Assembly (NCBI GenBank): GCA_963790965.1
Contig: CAWBQO010000006.1
Location: 372,001-436,000, forward strand
Origin: CAWBQO01 sp963790965
GTDB taxonomy: Bacteria > Bacteroidota > Rhodothermia > Rhodothermales > DASSAV01
DNA: 64,000 nt
Direction of reading: 5' to 3'
Both the position numbers and the translations under genes were made by a program. Below, piece after piece: positions 49,818 through 58,317 of the stretch. The number at the start of each line of letters is the position of its first letter. Positions within the stretch are counted from its first letter, which is position 1. The notes below the pieces were generated by a model. It saw nothing but the letters and a program-made list of their open reading frames with translations. It ran no database searches and had not been told where the DNA came from.

Positions 49818-50117
49818 TCATTCGGAGAAGTCGAACACGCGCACGCGGTTCCAACGCGGTGCGTAGCGGGCGAGGAATGCCTGATGGGTCGGATGCGTCT
49901 GGTAAGCGTCGTGGGCCGCCGCGTCCTTAAAGACGACCGTGAGGCCGAAGCTGTAGTCGCCGTCCACCACCGGCCGGGCCGAGGCCACGGGAGGACCGGC
50001 CCAGGCGTGCAGGGCACCCTCGATGGCGGTGAGGCCATGCAGAGCCGCTTCAAAAGCAGCACCGTCAGCCGGAGAAAACGAGTCCGGCAGGCTGAAATAA
50101 ACGCTGTGGATGAACAT
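49818..50117 (-). CDS. Dabb-domain (stress-responsive alpha/beta barrel) protein
   Basis: 99 aa. Begins MFIHSVYFSLPDSFSPADGAAFEAALHGL and carries YSFGLTVVFKDAAAHDAYQTHPTHQAFLA, the usual Dabb (PF07876) ferredoxin-like pattern with its conserved His near the start and the 'YQ-HP-H' turn. Such proteins form small dimeric barrels; physiological roles are mostly unknown. Lies 35 nt after the broken methyltransferase gene. Confidence 0.85.
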   Translation of the reverse strand: MFIHSVYFSLPDSFSPADGAAFEAALHGLTAIEGALHAWAGPPVASARPVVDGDYSFGLTVVFKDAAAHDAYQTHPTHQAFLARYAPRWNRVRVFDFSE

Positions 50118-50152
50118 GTGATCTAAAAGGTTGAAGAGGGTGCGGGGCCAAC

Positions 50153-50548
50153 CTACGCCTCCGCGTGCCTGAGAAAGGCGCCCAACCGCCTGGCCAGAGC
50201 GGCCGTTGCACTTGGCACCGGCCGGCGGCGCGCTCCGTCGAACGCGGGGGGTATGCGCCAGACTCCGCCTCGGCCCGCGCGCAGCTTTTCATGATCAAGC
50301 CCTTCATACTCGCTCACGCCATAGGGTGGATCTGTCACGACGGCATGAACCGAGCAGGGCGGCAGATCGCGCATCCAGTCGAGCGCGTCCGCGTGAACGA
50401 TGGTCTGTCTCGGAGACAGGTGCAGACGCGGCTGCGGTCCTGCAGTTCGCACGCCGCCCCACGCTTCGACGGCGTCCGCGCTGAGGCGCTGCAACCAGTC
50501 TGCCTGCGGCGCGGCGTCCATGTTGAACGGAAGTGCAATCTGCGGCAT
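50153..50548 (-). pseudogene. truncated site-specific DNA methyltransferase
   Basis: 131 codons. The frame holds only the N-terminal part of an N4/N6 DNA methyltransferase: TIVHADALDWMRDLP (acidic motif) and VVTDPPYGVSEYEG with catalytic motif IV DPPY, then VWRIPPAFDGARRRPVP. After that the expected target-recognition and SAM-binding parts are missing. An unrelated or C-terminal scrap (SATAALARRLGAFLRHAEA) leads to the stop. Real enzymes of this type exceed 250 aa, so an internal deletion is likely. No restriction enzyme gene is adjacent. Confidence 0.7.
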
Positions 50549-50614
50549 GGTCGCTCTCGTCGTCTTGTGGCTACTGAATCTGTTTACGTCCGAAACCGCA
50601 AAAAGGCCCCTCCA

Positions 50615-51502
50615 CTACCCTGCCGTAAGCAAGAACAGGGCTACGGCTGCGGCGAGGAGTCCGATCACGTTGAGCCTCGACAGGCGCTCGTGGTAGAACG
50701 TGACGCCGAGCAGCGCCGCGCCGATCACGAGCGAGATGTTGTTTGCCGGAAATACGAAGGGCGCCGGCAGCAGGCTGACGGCCCTCAAGAAGAACGCCGC
50801 CGAAAGGTAGTTCACCGTACCCAGCAATACGCCCCACGCCCACACCTGCGGCCTCGGCCACGGGGTGCCTTTCACCCGCCGGTAGACGAGCGAAACCAGG
50901 CCGATGAGGAAGGCCGACGAGAAGATGATGAACAGGAACAGGTTCTTGTCGCCCGTCGCGGCGAATCGTTCGTTGTAGAGCTTAAAGAACACGTCCACGA
51001 GTCCGCCGGTGATGAAGAGCAGCGCGAGGGTGGCAAAGACTCTTCTGCCGTCGCTGGATTCTTCTACGCGCAGGCTGCGCGCCCTTCGGGGTCGCTGTGC
51101 GATCAGGAAGAACGCGCCCGAGGCGAGCGTAAGGCCGATTCGCTGCCCAACGGAGGGCACCTCGTTCCACACCAACCACGCCACGGCCACCGGAATAACG
51201 ACGGAAACGCGCATCACGCCGATGGCAAGGCTCACGCCTGCGGTGTGCGTCGCGAGAGCGAGCATGAAGAAGCAGGAGATGAAGACGGCCCCCTGCACCG
51301 CGCCGAGCGCGATGAGGAACGCGCTCAAATCCGGCATCCCCGTTCCCTCGCGTTTGATCAGAAAGAGGATGCCGCCTACGATCACGGCGACGAGGTAGTT
51401 GGCCGTGAGCAGACCGAGGCGGTCCAAACCGCGCGCGCCGGCCATTTTGAAGATGACGCCAATGGCAAGGCTGCACGTTACAGCCAGAACGAGGTAGATC
51501 AT
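50615..51502 (-). CDS. EamA/DMT-superfamily transporter
   Basis: 295 aa from ATG at 51502. About ten transmembrane helices arranged as two EamA-like repeats (LVLAVTCSLAIGVIFKMAG... and VFPANNISLVIGAALLGVTFYHERLSRLNVIGLLAAA). The conserved 'W-x-E' helix cap of the first half is in AWLVWNEVPSVGQRIG, and 'ERLS' in the second. Inner-membrane metabolite exporter or importer, cargo unknown. It starts 17 nt after the YbbR gene stop, so probably cotranscribed. Confidence 0.88.
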   Translation of the reverse strand: MIYLVLAVTCSLAIGVIFKMAGARGLDRLGLLTANYLVAVIVGGILFLIKREGTGMPDLSAFLIALGAVQGAVFISCFFMLALATHTAGVSLAIGVMRVSVVIPVAVAWLVWNEVPSVGQRIGLTLASGAFFLIAQRPRRARSLRVEESSDGRRVFATLALLFITGGLVDVFFKLYNERFAATGDKNLFLFIIFSSAFLIGLVSLVYRRVKGTPWPRPQVWAWGVLLGTVNYLSAAFFLRAVSLLPAPFVFPANNISLVIGAALLGVTFYHERLSRLNVIGLLAAAVALFLLTAG

Positions 51503-51518
51503 GCGAACCGGAACCAGG

Positions 51519-52565
51519 TCATTGAGAAACCACCTGATAGGCGCGCAGCGTAGGCGGAAACATCTCGACATCGCGGATCTCGAGGTCCGGCGGGAGGTGC
51601 AACTCCGGCCTGATCCGCCCCGTCGTATCGGTCAGAATGTCCTCGTAGGAAACTTCCGCGTAGAAGTCCATAGCGCGCTGCACCTGGTCATACTGCGAAA
51701 GCGGGACGCGGTAGCGCACACGCACGGAGGACGGCTCGAGGCGAACGACCTCGCGCCCGGACGGGATGCCTCGGACCGTGACGTCGATCTCCCGCGTGCT
51801 TTCGGTAAACACCAGCGCCTGGGCGCGCAGGAGGACCTTCTGCGGGCTGTGCGTGACCAGTCCACCGAGCGTATCGGCAAGGGCGAGTTCAACGGCGATC
51901 GAATCGCGCAAGTCGTTTTTCTCGTAGCGCTCCGTCGGCCAGAAGCGGATACCGCTCACGACGGAGCGGGCACCGGCAACCGCTACCGTGTCCGGGTCGA
52001 CGACGGGCGGCCCCGCAAGGTCGTGCGTGGGCGGGGTGTTGATCTCGGCAATGAGCCGGACGGGGACACGGCGCATGATGCGCTGTTCGCGTTCGAGGTC
52101 GATGCGGGCCGGCGTCACGTTGCGGATGAGGACGTTCTTCTGGAGCGTTTGCCCTTGCAGCGTTGCTTCGAGGTTCGCCTGGCTCTGGGAGGCGTCGATG
52201 GGAATGGTCCAACTCTCGGAGGCGATGCTGAACATTCCAAAAAGGCCGAAGAGCTGCCATCCCGGCCCCTGCACCTCCACCCGGACGTGGCGCGGCGGCA
52301 GATCCACAAGCGCCTGATCAGCCGGCAGGTTGATGACTTCAGTCGGCATTTCCACGACGCGGACGTACGTCTCGCGCATGGTGAGGGTAAACCAGAGCAG
52401 GCAGGAGATGAGCACGCAGACGACCATGGCCACGACCGGCCGGCCGGGAGGCTCGTCCGACGGCGGGGCGACCGGACGCGGCGCGGCAAGCCGCGGGCGC
52501 AATCGCTCGATAAAGCCTGATTTCTTGCGCGTTTGCGTTGCCAATAGAATCGCTGCTGAGGTCAA
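51519..52565 (-). CDS. YbbR-domain membrane-anchored protein
   Basis: 348 aa; the longest frame begins with TTG at 52565 and no better ATG is near, so the start is uncertain. An N-terminal cytoplasmic Pro/Arg-rich stretch is followed by one transmembrane helix (PVVAMVVCVLISCLLWFTLTM) and a periplasmic region with repeated YbbR-like strands (VEMPTEVINLPADQALVDLPPRHVRVEVQG; PVRLIAEINTPP; VTVRGIPSGREVVRLEPSSVRVRYRVP). In Firmicutes the YbbR protein CdaR regulates diadenylate cyclase CdaA; no cyclase gene is adjacent here. Role in this organism unknown. Confidence 0.82.
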   Translation of the reverse strand: MTSAAILLATQTRKKSGFIERLRPRLAAPRPVAPPSDEPPGRPVVAMVVCVLISCLLWFTLTMRETYVRVVEMPTEVINLPADQALVDLPPRHVRVEVQGPGWQLFGLFGMFSIASESWTIPIDASQSQANLEATLQGQTLQKNVLIRNVTPARIDLEREQRIMRRVPVRLIAEINTPPTHDLAGPPVVDPDTVAVAGARSVVSGIRFWPTERYEKNDLRDSIAVELALADTLGGLVTHSPQKVLLRAQALVFTESTREIDVTVRGIPSGREVVRLEPSSVRVRYRVPLSQYDQVQRAMDFYAEVSYEDILTDTTGRIRPELHLPPDLEIRDVEMFPPTLRAYQVVSQ

Positions 52566-52675
52566 ACGGGCAGTTTCGCCCCTGAAAAATAGAAGGCAGA
52601 GCCGAGGCGGGCGCTAAGACGAACGACCCGGGCGAAGAGAGGGTCCTGTTCATCAAGAATCCGCTGCCGCTCCGG

Positions 52676-54175
52676 CTACCATGGCCGGCGCGTGCGCCAC
52701 TGCCGTTGCAGCCACGAACGCGCGAGGGCCACCTCGTCGGGGGAATATAAGCCGACGGCCCACGTCAGAACAGGGTACGAGAGCATGAGGGCGCTGCGAA
52801 ATGAGAGGCGCGCTCCCATGCTCCACGTCTGCGACGGCAGGGCCGCCAGCCAGAGCAGCAGTGTCAGGCCGAGCGCAATGCCGAGCGAGCGCCAGGGAAA
52901 GACGACGGCCTGCTGCCGCACCGCGGCGCGCTCGGCCATGAAGGCAAGGAGGGCGTAGGCGGCGAGTGTTGCCACGGCCGCGCCCATGCCGCCGAAGGGC
53001 GGAATCAGGACCAGGTTCAGAAGCCCGTTGAACACGGCCGCGCCGAACACGCCCGCCGCGACGGTGCCGGTGGCCCCAGAGGCATAGACAACGTTCACGG
53101 TAACCGCGTAGAGGCCGTAGAACACGAAGCCGAGGCTGAGCGGAAAGACCTGCATGGCCGCGCGGAGATAGTCGGGGTTGTCCGAGAGGAGCGCGGTCGC
53201 GTCGAAGGCGAAGAGCGAGAGGCCGAGGGCGAGCCAGCAGGACCAGATGCCGAAGTGCCTGAACGTGCGGCGGTGCAGCGCCGCGCCCGCCGGCTCGCTT
53301 CCGAGCGTTTTCAGGCCCACAACGGCGAAGGCCAGTTGAAAGCTCTGCACGAGAAACATGTTCAGCACGCCGCTGATGCGCGCGGCCCAGCCGTAGACCG
53401 CCACCTCGCGCGTGTCCGCGAGCCACTCGAGAAGGTAGCGGTCGCCCACGTGGAGGAACGGCAGGGCGATGCCGGCGAGTGCCAGCGGAGCGCCGAAGCG
53501 CACGAGCCGGGCCAGGAGCGCCGCGTCGACTTTCCACCGCACGCGCGCGACCATGCCCACGGTGAGCAGCAGCGTGCTTGCGCCCGAGGAGAGCACGTAG
53601 GCCCACAGAACGCCTTCGAGGCCGAGGCCGAGCACGGCAAGCGCGTAGTAGGCCCCGCCGATCATGATGAGTGTTTCGGCGGACGCCGCCGCGACGTACC
53701 AGCCGGCGCGCTCGTTGGCGCGCAGCAGCATGAACGGCACCCCGCCCACGGCCTTCAGCGCAACGTATACCGCCAGAAGGCGGATCAGGAACGCGCTCCC
53801 ACCCGTCCCGAAGAGAAGTTCGGCGGCGGCCGGCGCAGCGAACCACATCAGCGCCACCATGGCGAGTGCCACGGCGACACTGATCACGAGCGTAGTGAAG
53901 GGAACGGCGTCGTGGTGCGCCTCCATGTCCGGGTCGGCGAGGAACTTGAGCAGCCCGGAGGTCAGCCCGAGGCCGATGAGCGGAATGGCGAGGGCGGCGG
54001 TGGCTTCGAGGGTGACGAGGTACCCGAAGGCCACCTGCGTCAGGTAGATCTCGTTCAGGTACAGCGGCGCGAGGAGCAGGCCGCTGAGCTTGGCCGCCAC
54101 GTTGCCGAGGGCGTAGATCGCGCTCTGCCGCGCAAGGCGCTTGAAGGGGGTGCTCACAGGCCGGCGTCGCCGCAT
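52676..54175 (-). CDS. Wzx-type polysaccharide flippase (MOP superfamily)
   Basis: 499 aa from ATG at 54175. Twelve to fourteen predicted transmembrane helices. The N-terminal amphipathic start (FKRLARQSAIYALGNVAAKLSGLLLAPLYLNEI) is typical of the O-antigen/polysaccharide flippase branch, which moves undecaprenyl-linked glycan units across the inner membrane. The gene overlaps the 3' end of the methyltransferase gene by 22 nt, consistent with a tight operon of export genes. Confidence 0.9.
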   Translation of the reverse strand: MRRRRPVSTPFKRLARQSAIYALGNVAAKLSGLLLAPLYLNEIYLTQVAFGYLVTLEATAALAIPLIGLGLTSGLLKFLADPDMEAHHDAVPFTTLVISVAVALAMVALMWFAAPAAAELLFGTGGSAFLIRLLAVYVALKAVGGVPFMLLRANERAGWYVAAASAETLIMIGGAYYALAVLGLGLEGVLWAYVLSSGASTLLLTVGMVARVRWKVDAALLARLVRFGAPLALAGIALPFLHVGDRYLLEWLADTREVAVYGWAARISGVLNMFLVQSFQLAFAVVGLKTLGSEPAGAALHRRTFRHFGIWSCWLALGLSLFAFDATALLSDNPDYLRAAMQVFPLSLGFVFYGLYAVTVNVVYASGATGTVAAGVFGAAVFNGLLNLVLIPPFGGMGAAVATLAAYALLAFMAERAAVRQQAVVFPWRSLGIALGLTLLLWLAALPSQTWSMGARLSFRSALMLSYPVLTWAVGLYSPDEVALARSWLQRQWRTRRPW

Positions 54176-54813
54176 TCCTTCTCCCTTCCGTCGGGACTCA
54201 AAGGAACCATTACAAACCGAATCTCCTGGCACGGGAAGGCATAACAGAACACCTCCTCATAAAGCTCTTGCATATAACTGTTCAGGTTAAAAACGCGGTT
54301 GAGCAGTTGACGAAAAAGATTACGCAGGAGGAAAGGGGATTTAAAAACCAACTGCCGTTCTATGACCTTGAACTCGAAGTCGGTATAGAACGCAGGCACT
54401 TTGCGCCGCAACTGATGCTCCACGCGGGCGAAGTAATCAAAGGAATAAAGGCCAAATAAGCGCCGGTGCGTATAGTCCGAGTAGTAGTAGGGATTTGAGA
54501 AGTGAGGCACGACAACCACCTGCCGGCCATTCGGTTTAAGCGCCTGATGAACGTCGCGCATAAGCGGTTCGAAGCGTTCTATATGTTCAAGAACATGGCG
54601 CGAACGCACCTCGTCCAGCGAGTTCTTCGGCAGGAAGGCCAGCCCTTCTTCCAGATCGCAAACAAAGTCCACGCCGGGGAGCGGAAGCGAATCGATCCCG
54701 ATGGCTCCCGCTGTTTTATGCGGACCGCAGCCGAGTTCGAGAATGGCAGGGCTACTTTGCTTCAGAAGTTCCGAGAGCGCGGCAATGTCGGTTGGGGATG
54801 GAGGCAAGCTCAT
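54154..54813 (-). CDS. class I SAM-dependent methyltransferase (glycan cluster)
   Basis: 219 aa. Motif I reads ILELGCGPHKTAGAIGID; motif II-like acidic strand VDFVCDLEEGLAFL and DEVRSRHVLEHIERFEPLMRDVHQALKPNGRQVVVVPHFSNPYYYSDYTH give the methyltransf_11/type-11 pattern with the 'H-x-LEH' loop. It probably methylates a sugar or a glycan terminus. The ATG overlaps the preceding glycosyltransferase stop (ATGA at 54813). Confidence 0.88.
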   Translation of the reverse strand: MSLPPSPTDIAALSELLKQSSPAILELGCGPHKTAGAIGIDSLPLPGVDFVCDLEEGLAFLPKNSLDEVRSRHVLEHIERFEPLMRDVHQALKPNGRQVVVVPHFSNPYYYSDYTHRRLFGLYSFDYFARVEHQLRRKVPAFYTDFEFKVIERQLVFKSPFLLRNLFRQLLNRVFNLNSYMQELYEEVFCYAFPCQEIRFVMVPLSPDGREKECGDAGL

Positions 54814-55835
54814 TTGCTCATGCAGGATTTTAACACCGATTGCAGCGCTCCGAAGCAGGCCGTGCGGCTATAGTGATTCTCGGCCAACCGACGCCCCGCC
54901 GCGCCCATCTCTTTACGCTCTTCAGCATGGGTGCACAGGCGATGAAGGTACATCGTCCACTCCTCCGTATCGCGCGCAAGGTACCCGGTTTCCCCGTGTC
55001 GCACAATTTCTGTGTTGATTCCAACCGGACTTGCCACCACGGGCAACCCTGCGGCCATGTAGAGCAGCAGCTTGTACCCTCCTTTGCCCCGCGACCACTC
55101 GTCGTCGGAAAGGGGCATGATGCCGATGTCCATTTCTTGAAGAAGAGCGGGTTCGGCTTCATAGGACCATTCCCGGTATCGGACTGGAAGAGACTCCGGC
55201 AGGCGAAACGCGCCGCCGCCTACCACCACGATTTCAGCGTTGACTGAAGCGGCAACCTCTTCAAGCGCAGGTGCCACCGAGGAAAGGTAGTGCGCCGTCC
55301 ATGGGGAGCCGAGCCACCCAACAACGCAGGGGCCAGATCGCTGCGCGAGGGCCGGGACGATTCGGTCCGCGTCGACCGGTGTTGTAATTACAACCGGTTC
55401 AACGCCCTGCGCTCTGCAGAATACCGCCAGTTCGGGCGAGCTGACGATTACGGCGGCTGCGCCTTTGATCATCCGAACGGTGCTTCGCTCTCCGCCGGGG
55501 TAGAGATAAATGGCGTCGTCAAAATCGAATACAAAGGGCACGCCGCGAATTCTCAGAATCCACAGCAAGAAAGGCGACAGGAAGAGGCGATGAACGAAAA
55601 GGAGATCCACATCGGCCGCAAGTATACGCCACATGCGGTGCAGCGCGCGTCTACGCTTGTCAATCATAAATCGGATGCGACCGTGTGCAGGGTTGGTCCG
55701 GGACAGCCAGGTCACGTCCCAACCTGCTTCCTCGAGTCTACTGACGTAGGCTGCTGCGCGGAGCCGCGAACTCGCGTGCTGCCATCCTCCAAAGGTTAGC
55801 ATGAGCAGGCGTCGGCAGGGCGGAGAACCAGTCAC
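54810..55835 (-). CDS. glycosyltransferase (GT4-like)
   Basis: 341 aa. Begins RRLLMLTFGGWQHASSRLRAAAYVSRLEEAGWDVTWLS, and the donor half shows VGWLGSPWTAHYLS, DIGIMPLSDDEWSRGKGGYKLLLYMAAGLPVVASPVGINTEIV and HGETGYLA. The 'K-G-G-Y-K-L-L-x-Y-M-A-A-G-L-P-V-V' helix is the donor-binding signature. Overlaps its neighbours on both sides by 4 nt (ATGA), so translation of the three genes is coupled. The sugar is unknown. Confidence 0.88.
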   Translation of the reverse strand: MTGSPPCRRLLMLTFGGWQHASSRLRAAAYVSRLEEAGWDVTWLSRTNPAHGRIRFMIDKRRRALHRMWRILAADVDLLFVHRLFLSPFLLWILRIRGVPFVFDFDDAIYLYPGGERSTVRMIKGAAAVIVSSPELAVFCRAQGVEPVVITTPVDADRIVPALAQRSGPCVVGWLGSPWTAHYLSSVAPALEEVAASVNAEIVVVGGGAFRLPESLPVRYREWSYEAEPALLQEMDIGIMPLSDDEWSRGKGGYKLLLYMAAGLPVVASPVGINTEIVRHGETGYLARDTEEWTMYLHRLCTHAEERKEMGAAGRRLAENHYSRTACFGALQSVLKSCMSK

Positions 55836-56944
55836 GGCTTGGCCTCGGCGGATGTGATCAGCCTTTTCAACGCTGCCTCAAGCTCCAGTGACCGCGCCGA
55901 GTTGGTGAACCTGCCTGCAATTCGCTCCCGCGCGGCACGGCGTGCCGATTGACCGTCCGATTGAAGCGCCGTCTTTATGGCATCGGCGATCTCATGCGCG
56001 TCCGCCCGCTCGACGATTAAACCAGCGCCGCCTATGGCTTCCGGAATGCCGCCAACGCGGCTTCCGACCGGCACGCATCCGCAAAGCATCGCCTCGCAAA
56101 GCACGTTCGGCAGGCCTTCGGTGCGTGAGAGTTGCGCGTAAACGGAGGCCCGCCGGTAGAGGTCCCGCAGCGCCTCGCGCGGACGCGGCGGGAGAAACAG
56201 CACATTCTCCGGCGGACGGAGGGCCGCGCGCAACTGCGGTTCAAACGCCGGATCGACCCCTGCAACGCTAAACTGCACGCCCTGAAGCTGCCGCGCCGCC
56301 TCAACCAGTAGATCGACGCCTTTGATCTTCGCCGTTCTCATCGAGCCGATGAACGCAACCGTCAGCACCGCCCGCTCGCGCGGCGCATCCGAAGCCGTCC
56401 AGAAGTCGGCGTCGTATCCGGTGGGAAGGACGCGGTAGGGCACGCGCAGTGCCGGCAGATGCGCCCGTACGCCGTTGGCACGTACGCCGTCGGCCTGGAC
56501 GCCTTCGGCCCCGAAAGCCGTTTCGGCGAACATGAGCGCCTCGGCCACCGGCAAGAGCAGCGCGAGGCGTGGATAGATGAACCGGGCAAGCGCGGCCCGC
56601 CAGGGGCTGTCAAAGACGCCGTAGCCGTACTCCGGCAGGTGGTTCGCGTCCATACCGCCGACGACCGCAACCACCGGCTTTCCGATCGCCCTCGCGAGAA
56701 GCGTTGGAAGGAACAGGTGGTAATCGACGAACCAGCCGAAAACGCAGTCTGCACGAGGCAACTCGCGAAGGAGCCAGAAGAAAAAGCGAAGCTGCCCTGC
56801 GAGCAATGAAGCTGCCTTGCCGTCGGAGCCGGGGACGAGAAACGTGCGCACGTCCGCCCACCGCGACAGATGCGCCGCGTCTTCCTGTACGAAGGAGGCG
56901 GCGTGCAGGTAGACGAGCAGAATGCGGGTTCGGCGGCGCAGCAT
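55832..56944 (-). CDS. glycosyltransferase (GT4-like)
   Basis: 370 aa from ATG at 56944; the open frame upstream is inside the preceding gene and not used. GT-B pattern with VAFIGSMRTAKIKGVDLLVEAARQL, LFLPPRPREALRDLYRRASVYAQLSRTEGLPNVLCEAMLCGCVPVGSRVGGIPEAI and GLIVERADAHEIADAI. A short tandem (GVQADGVRANGVRAHL) sits in the interdomain region and looks like a small in-frame duplication. It begins 7 nt after the next upstream gene stops. Confidence 0.88.
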   Translation of the reverse strand: MLRRRTRILLVYLHAASFVQEDAAHLSRWADVRTFLVPGSDGKAASLLAGQLRFFFWLLRELPRADCVFGWFVDYHLFLPTLLARAIGKPVVAVVGGMDANHLPEYGYGVFDSPWRAALARFIYPRLALLLPVAEALMFAETAFGAEGVQADGVRANGVRAHLPALRVPYRVLPTGYDADFWTASDAPRERAVLTVAFIGSMRTAKIKGVDLLVEAARQLQGVQFSVAGVDPAFEPQLRAALRPPENVLFLPPRPREALRDLYRRASVYAQLSRTEGLPNVLCEAMLCGCVPVGSRVGGIPEAIGGAGLIVERADAHEIADAIKTALQSDGQSARRAARERIAGRFTNSARSLELEAALKRLITSAEAKP

Positions 56945-56951
56945 CTTTCTT

Positions 56952-58286
56952 CTATTGCTGTGCCGCTCTGTCTCCGGCCGCGTAGGCACTGGCCATCCCT
57001 TGCAGCCGTTCTGCGAGCAGTCCCGCTTCTCGCTTGCGGCTGTAGCGGCCTGCAGCATCCGCCGGCGCGCCCGGGAGCGGCGCGCCCTGCAGCCAGGCTG
57101 CATGATGCCGGCCGACGAACGATTCGATGCCCGCCGCATCGTCATAGGCGAAGAACTGCCCGGCACCGGCACGCGCTGTTATCGCCTCCGCATCTCCCGG
57201 CACCGGACCGACTCCGAGCACCGGCCTGCCGGAAGCCAGATACTCGAAGATCTTCCCGGTGATGATGCCGTCGGCATCGGGCACATTGGGGATGGACAAC
57301 ATCAGCAGCGACGCGCCCATCATGTACCGGATCGCCTCCCGGTGCGGTAGATAGGGGACCAGCGTGAGGCAGTCCTGCAGCCCGTGCGCCCTCAGCCCTT
57401 CGAGAACGGCGGCGTCGGTGTTGCCGACGAGCACGAGGCGCAGATGCTGCAATCCACCCTGCGCGCGCGCGGCAGAAAGCGCCTGCCAGAGCGCCACCGG
57501 GTTCTGCGAGGCGGCGAGGTTGCCGGTATGAACGATCGTGAAGTCCGGCAACGCCTCGGGCGTGAGTCCGGCGAAGTCCTCTTCATCATACCCGTTGTGG
57601 ATCACGTCCACCCTGCGCCCGGCTTTGCCCGACAAGAGTCTCGCCAGCGAATCGCCCACCGCGACTACGCCGTCCGCCGAGCGCAACACGGCCTTTTCCA
57701 GCGCCAGATCGAGTTTGCGCGCCGCCTCGGTGCGGGGCATATCGTGCAGGTAGGAAATGTCCGTCCACGGGTCGCGGAAGTCCGCCAGCCAGGGCACGCC
57801 GAACCTGCGCGAGAGCATCCACGCCGCCAGGTGGGCCGAGTGCGGCGGCGTGGAGGTCATGATGGCGTCGAAAGGTTGGCGGCGAAGCAAGTGGCTTCCG
57901 CGCACAAAGGCGAACGGCAGCCAGCCCACGCGCGCATCCGGGATGAACAGGTTGGCGCGCACCCAGCGGGCCAATCCTTCCTTCCATCCGGGCTGCTCCC
58001 GGGAAACGAACCCCACGCCGACGGTCTCCTGCTTTTCTTTGCCAAGGAGCCGCGCATAGGCCGCGTACGGGTCCCACGCGGCTGTGCGAAAGACGTGCAG
58101 ATCGACCGGCACGTCGTCGAAGAGGGATTCGTCGAGGGCCGGGTAGGCGGCATGGTCGGGCCGCACCGTCAGCACGGTGGGTTCCCAGCCGAACGCGGGA
58201 AGGTAGCGCGCAAACTTCAGCGCCCGCTGAACACCGGGACCCCCGGAGGGCGGAAAGTAATAGGTCAGAAAGAGCAGGCGCTTCAT
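56952..58286 (-). CDS. glycosyltransferase (GT4-like)
   Basis: 444 aa. Starts MKRLLFLTYYFPPSGGPGVQRALKFARYLPAFGWEPTVLT, the usual opening of GT4 proteins acting on lipid-linked glycans. Also FDAIMTSTPPHSAHLAAWML, WLADFRDPWTD and DVIHNGYDEEDF. The donor domain contains ILS-like IPNVPDADGIITGKIFEYLASGRPVLGVGPVPGDAEAI. Same strand and operon as the following two transferases, 31 nt downstream of the YfhO gene. Confidence 0.88.
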   Translation of the reverse strand: MKRLLFLTYYFPPSGGPGVQRALKFARYLPAFGWEPTVLTVRPDHAAYPALDESLFDDVPVDLHVFRTAAWDPYAAYARLLGKEKQETVGVGFVSREQPGWKEGLARWVRANLFIPDARVGWLPFAFVRGSHLLRRQPFDAIMTSTPPHSAHLAAWMLSRRFGVPWLADFRDPWTDISYLHDMPRTEAARKLDLALEKAVLRSADGVVAVGDSLARLLSGKAGRRVDVIHNGYDEEDFAGLTPEALPDFTIVHTGNLAASQNPVALWQALSAARAQGGLQHLRLVLVGNTDAAVLEGLRAHGLQDCLTLVPYLPHREAIRYMMGASLLMLSIPNVPDADGIITGKIFEYLASGRPVLGVGPVPGDAEAITARAGAGQFFAYDDAAGIESFVGRHHAAWLQGAPLPGAPADAAGRYSRKREAGLLAERLQGMASAYAAGDRAAQQ

Positions 58287-58317
58287 AATTGGGCCACGTC
58301 GTCTGGTTTGCCGGCTG

